Below, in pieces: positions 11,343 to 23,104 of a stretch of DNA of 63,437 bases (the stretch's first letter is position 1; each line of letters begins with the position of its first letter). The stretch lies in NCBI GenBank assembly GCA_000969725.1, contig JXSR01S033090.1, one strand, 5' to 3'. The position numbers and the translations under genes were made by a program. This stretch comes from Ophiothrix spiculata (lineage: Eukaryota; Echinodermata; Ophiuroidea; Amphilepidida; Ophiotrichidae). The notes beneath the pieces are model-generated. The model was not told the DNA's origin, did no database searches, and was given only the letters and a program-made list of their open reading frames with translations.

Positions 11343-12595
11343 AGATTCAGAAAAGGGAGATCATGCGAATCGCAGCTCATCTTGACTACTCAGGATCTTC
11401 TAGAAAACCTTGACAGCAAACACACCACCGACATTGGAGTGTTAGACTTTTCAAAAGCCTTTGATGTAATGCCACACAAACGTCTGCTCCTTAAGCTTGA
11501 CTACTACGGTGTAAGAAATAAGATCAAAAATTGGATATCATCCTTCCTCTCCAACCGATTCCCGAGAGTCGTAGTAAATGGACAGGCATCCGACTGGAAA
11601 CCAGTACTCAGTGGTGCCCAACAAGGAACGGTTTTAGGACCTCACCTCTTCCTGTTATTCATAAACGACATCCACAAAAACATAACCAGCACCACACGAT
11701 TGTTCGCTGACGATTGTCTTGTCTACAAAACCATCGAAAAGAAGGATGACGAACATCAACTACAACGTGATCTTGACTGGTCACACACTTGGGGAATGCG
11801 TTTTAATCCAACCAAATGCAAGACCATGCACATAACCAGGAAGAGAGACCCTGGAACCGCAAACTAAACCATGATGGGAGTTGATTTAGAAGAAACTGAG
11901 AACATCACATACCTAGGAGTCCAGTTTCAAAATGATCTCAAATGGAACCTCCAGACCAAACATGCAACTACCAAAGCCACAAGAGTATTAAACTTCATCA
12001 GACGAAATTTTTATGACTGTGCTCCTCCTATCAAGGAGAAATTGTATTCAACACTGGTAAGACCACACCTTGACTACGCAACAGCATCCTGGGACCCCTA
12101 CACCCAGAAAAACATTGACCATTTGGAAAGAATCCAAAAGAGAGCCGCTAGATTTGTTGTCAACAAATACGGCAAAGATCACAGCATCACCAAAATCCTT
12201 GATGACTTGAAATGGACCCCACTCCAAGAACGCAGAAAAGTTCACCGACTTACTACACTGTACAAAATGATAAGCGGGGAAATTGACATTGATCACACAA
12301 GATTCACCCACTCAAAAGTTGACAGAGAAAGAAGAGGGCATTCCCAACAATTCGACCAACCATTTGCACACACAGACGCATTACTGTACTCCTTTGGTAT
12401 CCGCACTATTTCAGACTGGAACAAGCTACTCCCCGAAACCGTGAACCAGTTAACTGTGGCCAGCTTCAAATCAGCTGTCTAAATCGACCCATCCGTCAAA
12501 TGTTAGGTCAACCACTCTCTTCACCTCCAGTTTAAACTTCAGCAGGAGTATTTTGGAGGGAAGATCTACAAGGTACAAAGTATCAGACCCATACT
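11343..12595 (+). mobile_element. truncated CR1/Jockey-like LINE, reverse transcriptase part
   Basis: A non-LTR reverse transcriptase lacking its endonuclease and N-terminal half. In order: KGRSCESQLILTTQDLLENL, motif A LDFSKAFDVMPH, motif B SGAQQGTVLGPHLFLLFIND, catalytic FADD in TRLFADDCLVY, motif D GMRFNPTKCKTM, then the C-terminal region TYLGVQF, RPHLDYATASWDPYTQKN and KRAARFVVNKY. An in-frame TAA at 11865-11867 splits the frame into 11382-11867 and 11871-12482; otherwise both halves are in the same frame. The 5' end is truncated, as usual for LINE copies. About 110 bp after the stop at 12482 is probably its 3' untranslated tail. It is inactive. Confidence 0.85.
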
Positions 12596-12625
12596 CCATT
12601 GCATTACACAGGGGGCGAATTCCAG

Positions 12626-13732
12626 CGTGACAGGCGTGACCTTTGCATGAACCTTTTTTTCTCAGAATAGCTGATAAATTTTATCTAAAGGCGATACCAC
12701 GGTAATATTCCTATATGGTATAGTAAACATTCGATATTGGATGCAAAAAGTGAAAAAATTATCTTAACTCAATCACTGTCTTCACAATGGGGACACAAAG
12801 TGTCCGTGACAGGCGTGACCTAAACTGACACTGCCTTTTCAAAAATATGGTTTAATGCTGAATTCTATCTCTTTCCCACGCGAGATTTGATTCCTGTTTA
12901 TGTTGCAGTATATCTCCTTTGGGGAACCAATCAGGAAACATTTCACTTTTGGAGCTGTAGCTCTTAACTTGGAGAATACAGGCTAAATCATTTCGTGACA
13001 GGCGTGACGTGACAGGCGTGACATTTGTGCACACCTAGTAAAACTTGATTTTAGCAATGGATCTGTTGTTTAATAACGTCTTTATTTATGATTATGATTT
13101 ATTTTCAACAGTTTTGATACTGTATTATGCAAGTCTAATCTATTTTTGAGCTTTAACCCTTGTCCTCCTGAGCTATTTTTGCAACACGTCCTCAGAAGGG
13201 TTGTTGCAATTTTAGAACGGAACCTCCTATGAACTTGGTTTTACTAATAATAGATAGGTATGACCCTTCCCTATCCAACGATACCAAGATCATCAAAATC
13301 GGCCCAGGTGTTACGTAATTATGACGTCATAAAGCACTTTCGGATTGGAAAATCAGGCAAAATTGCATTATGGCAAAAATGGCCACCAAAAAGCAAAATT
13401 TTGCTACAAAAGTTCTAAATAACAGATTTTCGTCGGGTTTTTTGCCAATTAAGACAGGAAATGACGATTCTAACATGTCTTTTAAGTTTCAGTTTATAGC
13501 ATGCACATTTTTTTCAAAATGGCGACTTAAACATTTCCGGGATTTCGACTTCGTGACAGGCGTGACCGATTTTGAGATGTAATAGTGGAGAAATAAGCAA
13601 TCACTGAATGTTTGTTTATTGCTTTGCAGATGTAGACTCCATGATAGAAGATAGATATTGATGTTTCACCAAAACATGACCTTTTAATAAAACACAGCAA
13701 AAACTTTTCATGTTTTTCGTGACAGGCGTGAC
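12626..13732. repeat. six copies of a 15-bp motif CGTGACAGGCGTGAC
   Basis: Exact copies lie at 12626-12640, 12805-12819, 12994-13008, 13008-13022, 13552-13566 and 13718-13732, all on this strand. Each is two CGTGAC hexamers spaced by AGG, and two copies overlap by one base. The sequence between copies is unrelated, so this is not an ordinary tandem repeat. It resembles the subterminal binding-site arrays of large cut-and-paste transposons or a cluster of regulatory sites. The flanks give no clear element ends. Confidence 0.85.
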
Positions 13733-14225
13733 ATCTGAAAACGGCAAATTCCAACAACACACTACTCGGCTATGATTAACATTTATTACTAAAACGCGAT
13801 TGTACTTTAGAGCACAGAGACTGGGGCTTCTTATACAATAATAAGGAAAAGCCTCAGATGTTTTTCTCTGTTTCAGTACCAAATCACTTTTTGGTGCAAA
13901 TTTGAGGGTAAAATGTTACTAAGGCAACATCCAACTTATACCAGTCATAAAATAAGTTCTATTTGCTTTATGGAAAAAACAAAGGTAGTTCCCGAGACCT
14001 TGACTTGTTTACTTTCAACCCAGGTATTACTTTTATGTCAGAATTGAACTTGAAAAATTCATGTATGTGTTACAAGATCATGGAATTAGCCAGGGGTAGA
14101 AATTTGTTCAATACTGCGAGAATCTAATTGGATTCTTGTTAATCTATCAAGGGAGAATCTTTGCAAGAATCTTTTGATTCTTTTACATTCATACACAGTG
14201 TATTTTACTAACTTTACGAGAATCT
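13733..14225. other. non-coding stretch, nothing recognised
   Basis: AT-rich. The short minus-strand frames run back into the motif array and have no family resemblance. Confidence 0.45.
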
Positions 14226-14233
14226 ATTTGGAT

Positions 14234-14445
14234 CAGTGTTTCCGCTAAGGCCGTATGGCACGCCATTGGCGCAGGAGCGGTGAAAATTGGCGCAAAGAGT
14301 TTCTGAAAATGTGTGAGAAAGATATTTTTCTAGCTTTATTGAGCCAATTTTGAGCCACAGCTCATGATTTTGGTCCAAGCACCTCTTAAACTTTGTCAAA
14401 CTTGCTCGAATTGGGGCAAGCTCAAAAACCTTAGCGGAAACACTG
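14234..14445. mobile_element. hAT MITE, 212 bp, perfect 8-bp target duplication
   Basis: The terminal inverted repeat CAGTGTTTCCGCTAAGG is matched by CCTTAGCGGAAACACTG. It is flanked by exact ATTTGGAT at 14226-14233 and 14446-14453. CAGTGTT-type ends with an 8-bp duplication are classic hAT features. A second, diverged and interrupted copy lies at 24827-25204. Sequence flanking this copy repeats GAATCT...GGATTCT, so it landed in another repeat. Confidence 0.9.
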
Positions 14446-14453
14446 ATTTGGAT

Positions 14454-17400
14454 TCTCTCAAAATTTTCGAAAGAAGGGGAATCTCTGCGAGAATGGATTC
14501 TCGGATTCTTGCCAAATTTTAACCCGTTACATTTAGGACCGAGTCATTCTTGGAGTCTCATGGCCTTGGCTATCACGACCATTTACTGCAACGCCCAACG
14601 GCGCAATGGCCAAAATTTTGCCAACCCGATTATTCAATTTCATTTTTCAAGTTGCATCCCCTTTGTTAAATTTCACGGAGATGGTACGGAGATGGATGCT
14701 CAAAATACCCCCTTTTTTAAGATTTCGCAGTCTGCGATTACAGTGAAAAATAAACACCTTTTCCGTAAAATTTAGAACGCGCAGCCGCATGGATATGGTT
14801 ACCACTTTTATGAATTATGTTGACTCGAGGGACCGGTTGTATTTTGAGGCCTGCGAGTGTGATAGCACATGCCACATCAATCATCATCATGATGCCTAAA
14901 ATGATCTTGAGGAGTGCAATTTTCAGCACACCTATATCTGGTAAAATTATAAAACACAAGAAGATACAAAATCATGCATATCTACACTGCAGCACACCTG
15001 AATATCCTGAGTGCTATTTCATTATTTTGTAAATTTGTAGCACACCAGGCCTGTCTTTCATTTTTTTCATATAGGGTCTTCTTACCTGGAATACGTACTA
15101 TAATGTATTGTAGGCCGACGATATCTATCCTTATCTTTAAAGTTTGTTGGTCTTCAAAACAAGACGAATTTTACATGATTTTCGGTCATGTTTACGAAAT
15201 TACGATCAAAACAGCTGCTCGGTGCTATCGTTGTAGATGGCGCTGTTAACAATTTTTTTGTGGATCAAGGCGGTGCCCACTTCAATATTTTGGTTTTATT
15301 CTCATGTTATTTTGGGACTCCTCGTCAAAATTTCATCCTATTATTGTAAAAATGTAATAAAATAAAACTTGAAGTATTTTTTCACTTTTGTAAATTGTCC
15401 TCGATCAGTTTCAGACATTTGTGTCCATGTGATAATCAAGTCTAGCACCCGCTGGAAAAGAAATTGACAGCCCACGGGCTTTTTCATTGGGCTTTCTATA
15501 ATATTTTTGCACATGCGTACTAACAAATTTTTTCTTGCAATAAAGATTGCTTGTATTCGCCAGATTCTTCAAGGTTTGTGGGTAGTCAGAATAGGTTAAT
15601 AAAAACCAGTGTCCATGTTGTGTGTTTCTGCTTCCTAAGCATGCCGGTAGACTTCATTTTTTTGTGAGTATAAACTCGTGAGTATCCTTTCAGTTTCATT
15701 GTAAATGGGCCATTCATGCGTTGCATTTAGTCCCTTATTGTTAGTTAGTTAGTTAGTCAGTCAGTTAGTTAGTTAGGTAGCTAGTTTGTTAGTCAATCAA
15801 GTCAGTCAGTCAGTTAGTCAGTAAGTTAGTTAGTTTATTAATGACCCGTTTTAGACGTAGACTTATACCTGGCCTGTGGTAAATGTTTTTGTTTACCACA
15901 AGAATACGATTCTTTCTGCTTTTGCAGATAGTGATTTTTACCCGGTTTTGGTTGATCTTTTTTAAAGTATGGATTATTTAGATGATCAAGTACCTCATTC
16001 TTGTCAAGGAATGTTTTCTCTTCCCAATTTGATGGTCAAATTGTTTTGTCCTTTTTCCAATTTCTTGAAATCATGACTTTGAACTTAGAAAATCTTGCCA
16101 AATGTTCACCTCGATTCTCTCAGGCCTATGTAGATGTAGTATATAGGAATAGGCCTGTGTTGAGGCTAGACTTACCTTAAATATAGTTATGTACTTGTTC
16201 TTTCTGCGTACAACAATATGGATGAGATAAAAATAAGATTGATATTTTGTAACTTTTTTGTTGTGAACCATCGTAATAACTTTATCAAACGGTTGTAAAT
16301 GACGAACAGCTAATAAGTATTAGATTATTTATGCAAAACTTTAAAGGTCAACTGCTAATAAACAGTCATACATTGACAATTAAATATAATTTGTAATGGA
16401 ATTTTACTTGCCAAGTTATGTCGACAAATGAGATTTCATATTGACATGTCGAGATATCTTTATGTCGACATAAGGCATGTCTATAGAAACCTTAGTTTTT
16501 AACATTGGAACTGTCTTTAAACCAACATATCACATCGAATTAAAAGACAGCAACTGAATGTGCAGTCAACATTTTCCAACTATTTTACCAAGAGTAAACC
16601 TGGATCATTGCTCAGGCTCTCCCCAACATTTAAAAAAAAACTCCATCTCACCTCACATTTTGAGAAACCTTTGGACGAGAAACAACTTATCATCCCGCCT
16701 CACATTTTAAGAAACCTTCGGACGAGAAACAACTTATTCTTTTATGTGGCCTTAAAAACTTTGGACATTTTTTATCGTGAACAAAAAATATTACTTGCAT
16801 TCCATCTTTTAATAGTGTTAATTTCAACTTTAATAGACCTCCTAAAAATTGATCAGCTGATTTGGTCAGGTAGGATTTGGGTGCACACCTATGATATAAA
16901 TAATTATGACATATGAGAGAGCTCCGCAAATTAAAATACATTAATCGGTTGGCCATCTTCAGTTGGACAACCCTTTTTACACCCAATTGAAAGACTTCAT
17001 TGATATATCATGCACACAATTAATCTGATCAGGTTATTATCAAACCGGTACAGATACCGAGTGTAAACATTCAGATACAAAACAGGAGCAATGTGAAGCA
17101 AATTTTTTGGCTTTTTTGCAAATCATGTGAACCACTTTTTAAATATTCCACATGTTTTAAATCCTGAGGTTCTAGGGAACAGGCGAGTAAATAATTTTAG
17201 GCAATGTAAAATGACAAGTTATCGTATAGAGCAATCTGGGAGGACTTCAGAGATGATATATCACTATACTGTTCCGTATCTTTCCTGTGACCTCAGACGT
17301 ATAGAAATCAAAATACGTACCCAATAATAAAAGTTTGCTATCTCAGTTCTAAGACTAGGCATTGTGGGACGTATAATGAATTTTCAGGAATCTCTTCCCC

Positions 17401-18216
17401 AGAATGCAGGGCGGTCATGCAAAATGTAGGGCAGTTAGTAGGACAGGTCTAGGTCTGTAGTCAGCCAGAAAATCACAGATCAACCAGATTCAAAACCTCA
17501 GAAATGCTGCCATTAATTTGAGGGGTGCTCTGGCAAAATTATTATAGAGGAAAGTCACAAATTTCAAAGTTGAGTTTATGACATTTTAATTCTCTGTAGT
17601 CTTAGATTTTGAATGATATATAATGATATATGATTTAGAGATCTAAACCCAAAGCATACCACTGAATATATTGCATTTTAAAAATTAGCTTTAAATCGAT
17701 TTCAAAGATACTGATTACTACAGTGTTAAACAGTGCAATGCAATCAATTAACTGTGAATAATTGGACTTCCCGGCAAAGTTAACCTTCAAAACTTTAGAT
17801 ATAGGTAAGCACTTATGCAGGTTTCGACTTTACCGTCGGACCGTCGGTCCCAACCGACAGAATTTTGGAAGGACCGACCAGTTCAGCAATGAAATGGTCC
17901 TTCGGTCCGATCATTTTTTTAGGCTGTCACTGATTTTGGAATTAAAAGTCCTTCTGAAGGACCTGTAAATTTAGTGAAGGACTTGTGGATTTTGAGACTT
18001 ACTAGTCCTTCTGTCCTGTGGATTTAAAAGTGTAAAGGCAACCCCTGCTTATGCATGAAGGTGTTTTATGTTTAAAAAAACGAAATTTGACTTTTTCACC
18101 CTATTTTTACTTTAGATGCCATTTATTCAAAATGTAGATTTACGATTCTCCTCTCATTTTGCCAGAGCAGCCCACAGGCCACATTTGTCTGATTTTCATT
18201 TTTTTTCTCACTTCAG
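14454..18216. other. non-coding stretch upstream of the metallopeptidase gene
   Basis: Contains a TTAG/TCAG microsatellite at about 15740-15840, a 48-bp tandem duplication at about 16645-16740 (CACATTTTGAGAAACCTTTGG and its near copy), and a patch of CGGTCC/GGACC repeats at 17820-17990 typical of a decayed interspersed repeat. The longest open frame (16560-16916) spans the duplication and has no recognisable homology. A 5' exon of the gene at 18.2 kb may lie here but I cannot place it. Confidence 0.45.
15738..15838. repeat. (TTAG)n / (TCAG)n microsatellite
   Basis: Runs of TTAGTTAGTTAG and CAGTCAGTTAGT with variants over about 100 bp. Confidence 0.85.
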
Positions 18217-18237
18217 CTTGTCATCCACTAGACAAAT

Positions 18238-21200
18238 ATGACCTGCTGTTTATCCTCTTCACCAGAGAAACTGGAGAGGAATAAAGTCCAATATCTTGTT
18301 GGAAATTTGGATAAATATGATGACGGGTTACAGGCATGGTTCCATGTTGCTACTCTGCCATGTCAGCTTAGAGAAAACCAACCAAAGAAACGAAGAGGTA
18401 AGTTTGTTCACATATATTTTAGGCCCAGTTTTAGGGTGTTAATGTGACTCACTCAATGACAGTTAAATTTTTGTAAGTACTGACTTGAAACTGCATTAGT
18501 GTCAACATCAACCAGGTTTAATTTTTGCCCATGATGAAGAGATAGATGTGATAAGTTTCCCGGGGAGGGGGGGGGGAACTCAAGTATAATGTTTCAGGTA
18601 TAGCGTGACCACAGTTTTTCAAAACACCTCCCTAAAGGGTGCAGGGTTCTGAAGCCAAAATATACCCTTTTTATCCTATTCACACCCTAAATCGGGATTT
18701 TATCGATCTGTTTTCACACTAGGGTTTGAAAAAGTACCCTAATTCTTGAAAATGGCTGTTTTTGATACCCTAAACGGTGTCACCTGATTCACCCTTCTGT
18801 CCTCAAAACAACCCTAATTCCCCCTTTTCCCCGTTACACTATGCCTGCAGCATTATACTTGAGTCCCCCCCCCCCCCCCGGGGAAAGTTTCAAACTGCAG
18901 GAACACCATCATATATTTTACCATCACAGTCCAACTCTCGGTGTCATATGCATTTAAAACAGGTGTCATCTTAGAGCTGAAGTGAAAATGTACTCTTTTG
19001 AAATCTGCAAAAAAAACTGAATTTGACCAGGGCTGGCTTTACTGGAGGTACGCGGTGGATGGTCACATAATAACTTGGCAGAATAAAAAATGGTCCATAC
19101 TGGACTCGGTTATAAATCAGTTTCCTTTTCTACAAGAATCATTGTAGATAGATGCCATGACATGCTACATATGTGATGACTCACCCCAAAAAAGGGGAAC
19201 TTTGCGACAGACTACTTTTCGAGAAACTGATGAAAATAGGCAGCAAAAAATAAAGAAAATAATAAGAATTTCTGGCAGATTTTCTGTTGTAATATTTGAT
19301 CGCCTTGATCAATTTCAACAGGTAAGGTGTCATTTTCAAGCTTAGAAAATGCTGTAACAGATGAAATGGTAAAATCAAAATTGATATCATCTTCAAAGTC
19401 CCCCCTTTCGGGGTGAGCCATCACATATGTACATAGGAAATTAGGAAGGCTTAAGTTCTTATTTTTCTTTTGCCTCCCAAGCTTTCAGAAAAGTGAATAA
19501 GTGTCTAATATCAGTATCTACATTTGATTTTTGAATATAGTCTTTTTACCTATTCACATTTTTTTCTTCTCCCATAGGTAAAAATTATCAAGAGAAAGTA
19601 GTACATCAATCAGAAGCTTTAGACATAGGCCAGTCTCAGAACATTTCTGACCAATCAGATAACACAGACAAAGAAGTCTCTTTCCATGATGATTTACCAG
19701 CATCGACATCATCTGAAACTCATCTATTTTCTCCTATGTCATCATTACCGATCTCCATGTTTGGTCGTCAAACATATCGCATGTGGAAAGCGGCGATTGA
19801 AATGAGCGAATCCTTCTTCTTCAAACTACAAATTTTAGACATTCCAAAAATCTTACACTTCTATCCACTAGAACATATTGAAATACCAAATCTTGATGAA
19901 TTTAAAATCAATGGGTGCAATTTTTTACAATTTATGGTGAAATTTTTGGAAGTTTACTTTCCTGGTATGACTGTAATTCAAGAAGATTTATTTGATATCA
20001 ATTTAAACATGCCAAATATTACAAGTAGGCTTCATAGCGTCACCAATAAGAAGCAGTTTCTTGTAGGCGATATATATCGCAATCTTCATCAAGTGACGGG
20101 TGTGGATCGAAAACATTACATTCTGGGGATGACATGGACTGATCTGTACCCAAAGGAAGAGCTGAACTTTGTCTTGGGAGAATCACATGCAGGAAACCGG
20201 TGTGCAGTTCTGGGATTTGGCAGGTTTGAACCCAAGACCTTTGAAGAAGGTGCTGACAATGCTGATGTCCTTATGGATGGATGTTTGTTATGGCAGCTTT
20301 TGAGGGTAGGTTGTTTTTCATAGATATATGCTATAAGTTTACCAGACATTTCATTTTTTCTCGTTTCTTTTGCATGGGGCTAATTTCTGTATTCAGAGGT
20401 ATAATGTATCTCAAGGTTGTTTTTCACTTTCACTATCGCAGGTTTTTTCCCCCAGTGATTCCCTACCTTTGCATTTACATGACACCCATTGCTCTAGTTG
20501 CATAGTTTCACTTTGATTGGCCTAAGATTGATCCGACTGTTGTTGTTTTTGTATTTTGACCTTAACATAAGCACAGAGGTAGGAGATCACCGGGGCAAAA
20601 GCCTCAAACGAGTGAAAAACAACCTTCAGATACATTATCCCTAACACCACCGAACCTCACAAAATCCTATTCCACAAAACTAAGAAAATCGCCAAATAAG
20701 TCCAAATACGTTAAAGACCGGAGTAAGCTATAATCACGAAAACGCTGCCAGGGCAGTGTATACCCGTTGGCTTGCATCAGTAAATGTTGGATCGGGATGC
20801 AAAAGGTCCCGGGTTTGATTCCGGGGGAAACCACCCATTTTTAACATGTAAATAATAGAGGATGTCCAGGATTTGCCATCATTTTGCTCTTAGAGTGCAA
20901 GACACAACATAAGTTCTGCAATCACCCATATATTGGTTGTGTACACATCGAAATTGAAATTCAAATGAGTCATTATGTTTTTTGAGATATGATTAGAATT
21001 TTTGGTGATGCTATCCAACATATGTTGTTACCATACCCTATAACTCATTCAGAACAGGAATTACACATTTTTGGAAGAAAACATTTCTCCATGAGATTGA
21101 AATTGATTCTCTAGAGTAAATTAATCACCAAAGGCAATTCTCAAAGAAAAAGAGGAATTTAAGATTGAAGTTACCTACATGAAACGAAGCAGGTGGCACA

Positions 21201-22708
21201 GCGGTATTTCCCTCGCCTTGCACCAATGAGCCCACAGGACTGTCACGGTTTCGAACTCTGGTCTAGGCGCTGTATGTGCAATTGATTGCCAGTCCAAACT
21301 TGCTTCCGCAGGTTTTTCTCCGGGCGCTCCGGTTTTCCTCCTGCACTAAAACTGGCAAATAAATCTGACCATCTGACAGAAGACCCTCATGGAAAGCAGT
21401 GCTAGACACTGATGAGGCTATCCTCTATAAATACATATTTATTTATTTATATATTAAACGCAGATCTTGATTGGTCCACATCTCCCAGATCTTTCTGAGA
21501 TTCAGATCATTATTAAAGGGAGGCACGTAAACAAATACACAAGTGGTTCAGATACCAATCAGCAGTCTATTTCTCCAATATCTTACACATTAATTTCCCT
21601 CATCCATGTTTTTGGTTGTGTATCTACGTACTGTTTAAATGATTTTAAAGCGCCAAATCAAATATGTCCCAGCCAGTTACACATATCCAAAATTTGACTT
21701 TGCCCACCAGCGCAAAAAAACTGCAAGGTATTGCCAAATAGTGTACACGTCTCTCCTAAGGGTTGAAATATGCATTGCAGTGAATTGACTGATCTGGATT
21801 CAATGCCTGTGGTACAGATGCAAAACGGTTTAGAGGTGTAGATTGATCTGGATCTATGGCTCCATGTAGATAGCCCCATAATAAATGCGGCCTGTCATAT
21901 CTAAAGGTACCTTAAGATCGGCATAGTTAATTACGAGACACGGGCCATTGAACTGAGCATAGTCAAAAATCACGTCCAAGGTCGAATTTCTAATTTCATC
22001 AGAAACGTTATCTTTGAAGTATATTCTATCATATTAACCAGATCCCAACATCCAAAACATAAGAAAAATGTGCTAAAAACCAAGATAAAAATCCTCCTCC
22101 ATTATAAGTTTATTTAGTACAAAAACTTTAAACTCAATTTTCTCAGAACTATAGTTTTCAAAATCATCCCGATGCCTTTTGTCAATTTGGATGTAACTTT
22201 GCAACCGAACATCCAATAACCAAAAGTAAGGTGTCATTTTAAAGCTTAAAATCTTAGCTTTCAGATGAGACCAAAAAATCAACTTTGATTTTGGGACCCT
22301 TAAGGTACCTTTCGATGTGACGGGACACAAATGTTTTAAAGGCCCAGTAAATGGGTTGTTTTTCATGGGATTAATGAAAACTTTCTTTCTTTCTTTTTTT
22401 TTTCACAGGTTGCCAGTCATGAGACCTGCCATCTCTTCGGCATCAAGCACTGTGTGTTCTTCAACTGTGCAATGAATAAAAGCAAGTCTGTGAAACAAGC
22501 TCTTGATCAGCCCCTGTTTCTGTGTCCAGTCTGTTTAAGAAAACTGCAGAAATTCCTTGGATTTGATATTCGGACTAGATACAGTGCCTTGCTAGATCTA
22601 TGTGTAACGGTACAGGATGCATACTCATCTGACAAACTCGGGGAATCTATTGAATGGTTGAAGAAGTGTTTGACATCCCTAGCAGATCCTGTTATTGTTC
22701 AGAGATGA
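18238..22708 (+). CDS. AMZ2: archaemetzincin (AMZ2-like) zinc metallopeptidase
   Basis: Three coding exons: 18238-18397, 19578-20305, 22409-22708 (395 residues; introns of phase 1 and 0, all GT-AG). An acceptor at 18216 and an in-frame TAG just before the ATG make 18238 the likely start and imply an upstream untranslated exon. Archaemetzincins are soluble zinc aminopeptidase-like enzymes of the metzincin clan. The signature in exon 3 is HETCHLFGIKH (zinc ligands H300, H304, H310; E301 catalytic), then C311, C316 and the Met-turn M318, and a CPVC pair at 335-338, i.e. HEXXHXXGXXHC-X4-CXM-CXXC. Upstream TWTDLYPKEELNFVLGE fits the family segment before the active site. The third histidine (asparagine in vertebrate AMZ1) and the short C-terminus favour AMZ2. 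Residues 1-106 do not resemble vertebrate AMZ2 and include a Ser/Gln/Asp-rich linker, so the first exon is the least certain part. No signal peptide is visible. Confidence 0.88.
18560..18883. mobile_element. foldback MITE with C/G-run ends in AMZ2 intron 1
   Basis: The left end CCGGGGAGGGG...AACTCAAGTATAATG and right end CATTATACTTGAGTCCCC...GGGG are inverted repeats. Flanks TAAGTTTC (18552-18559) and AAAGTTTC (18884-18891) look like an 8-bp duplication with one mismatch, which would fit hAT. The interior has CACCCTAAATCG and TACCCTAATTC repeats. An inverted partial copy follows the AMZ2 stop at about 22717-22865. Confidence 0.7.
19172..19425. mobile_element. TA-flanked MITE in AMZ2 intron 1
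   Basis: Ends TGTGATGACTCACCCC and GGGGTGAGCCATCACA are inverted repeats flanked by TA, the target of Tc1/mariner-type elements. Inner arms GGGGAACTTTG and CAAAGTCCCCCC also pair. An inverted copy lies at 33309-33557 and shares the inner sequence around GATCAAGGCGATCAAA. Confidence 0.75.
20399..20642. mobile_element. small MITE in AMZ2 intron 2
   Basis: Left end ATAATGTATCTCAAGGTTGT then TTTTCAC; the right end is its complement (GTGAAAAACAACCTTCAGAT then ACATTAT). Inverted ends of about 35 bp and a non-coding core. No target duplication identified. Confidence 0.65.
20757..20840 (+). repeat. tRNA-like SINE head
   Basis: A possible A box (TTGGCTTGCATCAGTAAATG) and a B box GGTTTGATTCC inside a paired CCCGGG...CCGGGG T-arm. 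Only the 3' half is tRNA-like. It lies in AMZ2 intron 2. Confidence 0.45.
21188..21455 (+). repeat. tRNA-derived SINE with conserved GC-rich body
   Basis: Head GCAGGTGGCACAGCGGTATT and GCACCAATGAG, B box GGTTTCGAACTC, then GCGCTGTATGTGCA and the body CCGCAGGTTTTTCTCCGGGC-GCTCCGGTTTTCCTCCTGCA. The tail ends in TATTTATTTATTTAT. It is the better preserved of two copies (the other is at 2095-2300). Located in AMZ2 intron 2, same strand as the gene. Confidence 0.8.
21888..22328. mobile_element. MITE family K (AAGGTACCTT ends), copy 1
   Basis: Starts CTGTCATATCTAAAGGTACC and ends CTTAAGGTACCTTTCGATGT then GACGGGACACA, forming inverted repeats. The interior matches 25681-26113, 39345-39670 and 44395-44806. 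About 440 bp, non-coding. It lies in AMZ2 intron 2, ending 80 bp before exon 3. Confidence 0.85.
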
Positions 22709-22716
22709 TGTTGAGT

Positions 22717-22865
22717 TTCTGGGGGGAGGGCATATTGCAGGCATAATGTTACGAAGAAAAAGGTGAATTAGGGTTGTTTTTGAAGGTTGAAGGGTGAATC
22801 AGATGACATTGTTTGGGATATCAAAAACAGCCATTTTCAAGAAAAAGGGTACTTGTTCAAATCCT
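22717..22865 (-). mobile_element. half copy of the C/G-run foldback MITE
   Basis: Read on the minus strand this matches the right half of 18560-18883, including CCATTTTCAAG, the GATACC/GATATC stretch, CACCTTTTT and the G run. It begins 9 bp after the AMZ2 stop codon, so it lies in the 3' untranslated region. Confidence 0.65.
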
Positions 22866-22999
22866 TTTAAAATTGTGTCTTTCAATGACATAATTGATTT
22901 AAAAAAATAGGGAGATTGACAAATTTGCTTGGTTTGATGTAAGAAAGTTAAAGCATTTGTAGGGAGTCTCCTGCAAAAATAGGGAGACTTGGCATCTCA

Positions 23000-23100
23000 A
23001 CTTTTATCAACACCAAATTGGCAGGCCTCTTCCCATCATGAATTGATACAGATAAGCGTGTGCATAGCTGAACATAGCACAACTGCAGTAGATGCAGTGT
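23000..23100. mobile_element. half copy of the ATCAACACCAAAT MITE
   Basis: TTATCAACACCAAATTGGCA, GAATTGATACAGATAAGCGT and AGCACAACTGCAGTAGATGC match the complement of 35060-35150 in the element at 34931-35154. Only one end is present. Confidence 0.65.
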
Positions 23101-23104
23101 GCTT

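Noticed and set aside
12048-12311. Minus-strand open frame over the LINE
   Set aside because: Shadow of the reverse transcriptase coding sequence on the other strand.
16560-16916. 118-codon open frame
   Set aside because: It covers a short tandem duplication in AT-rich sequence and has no family resemblance.
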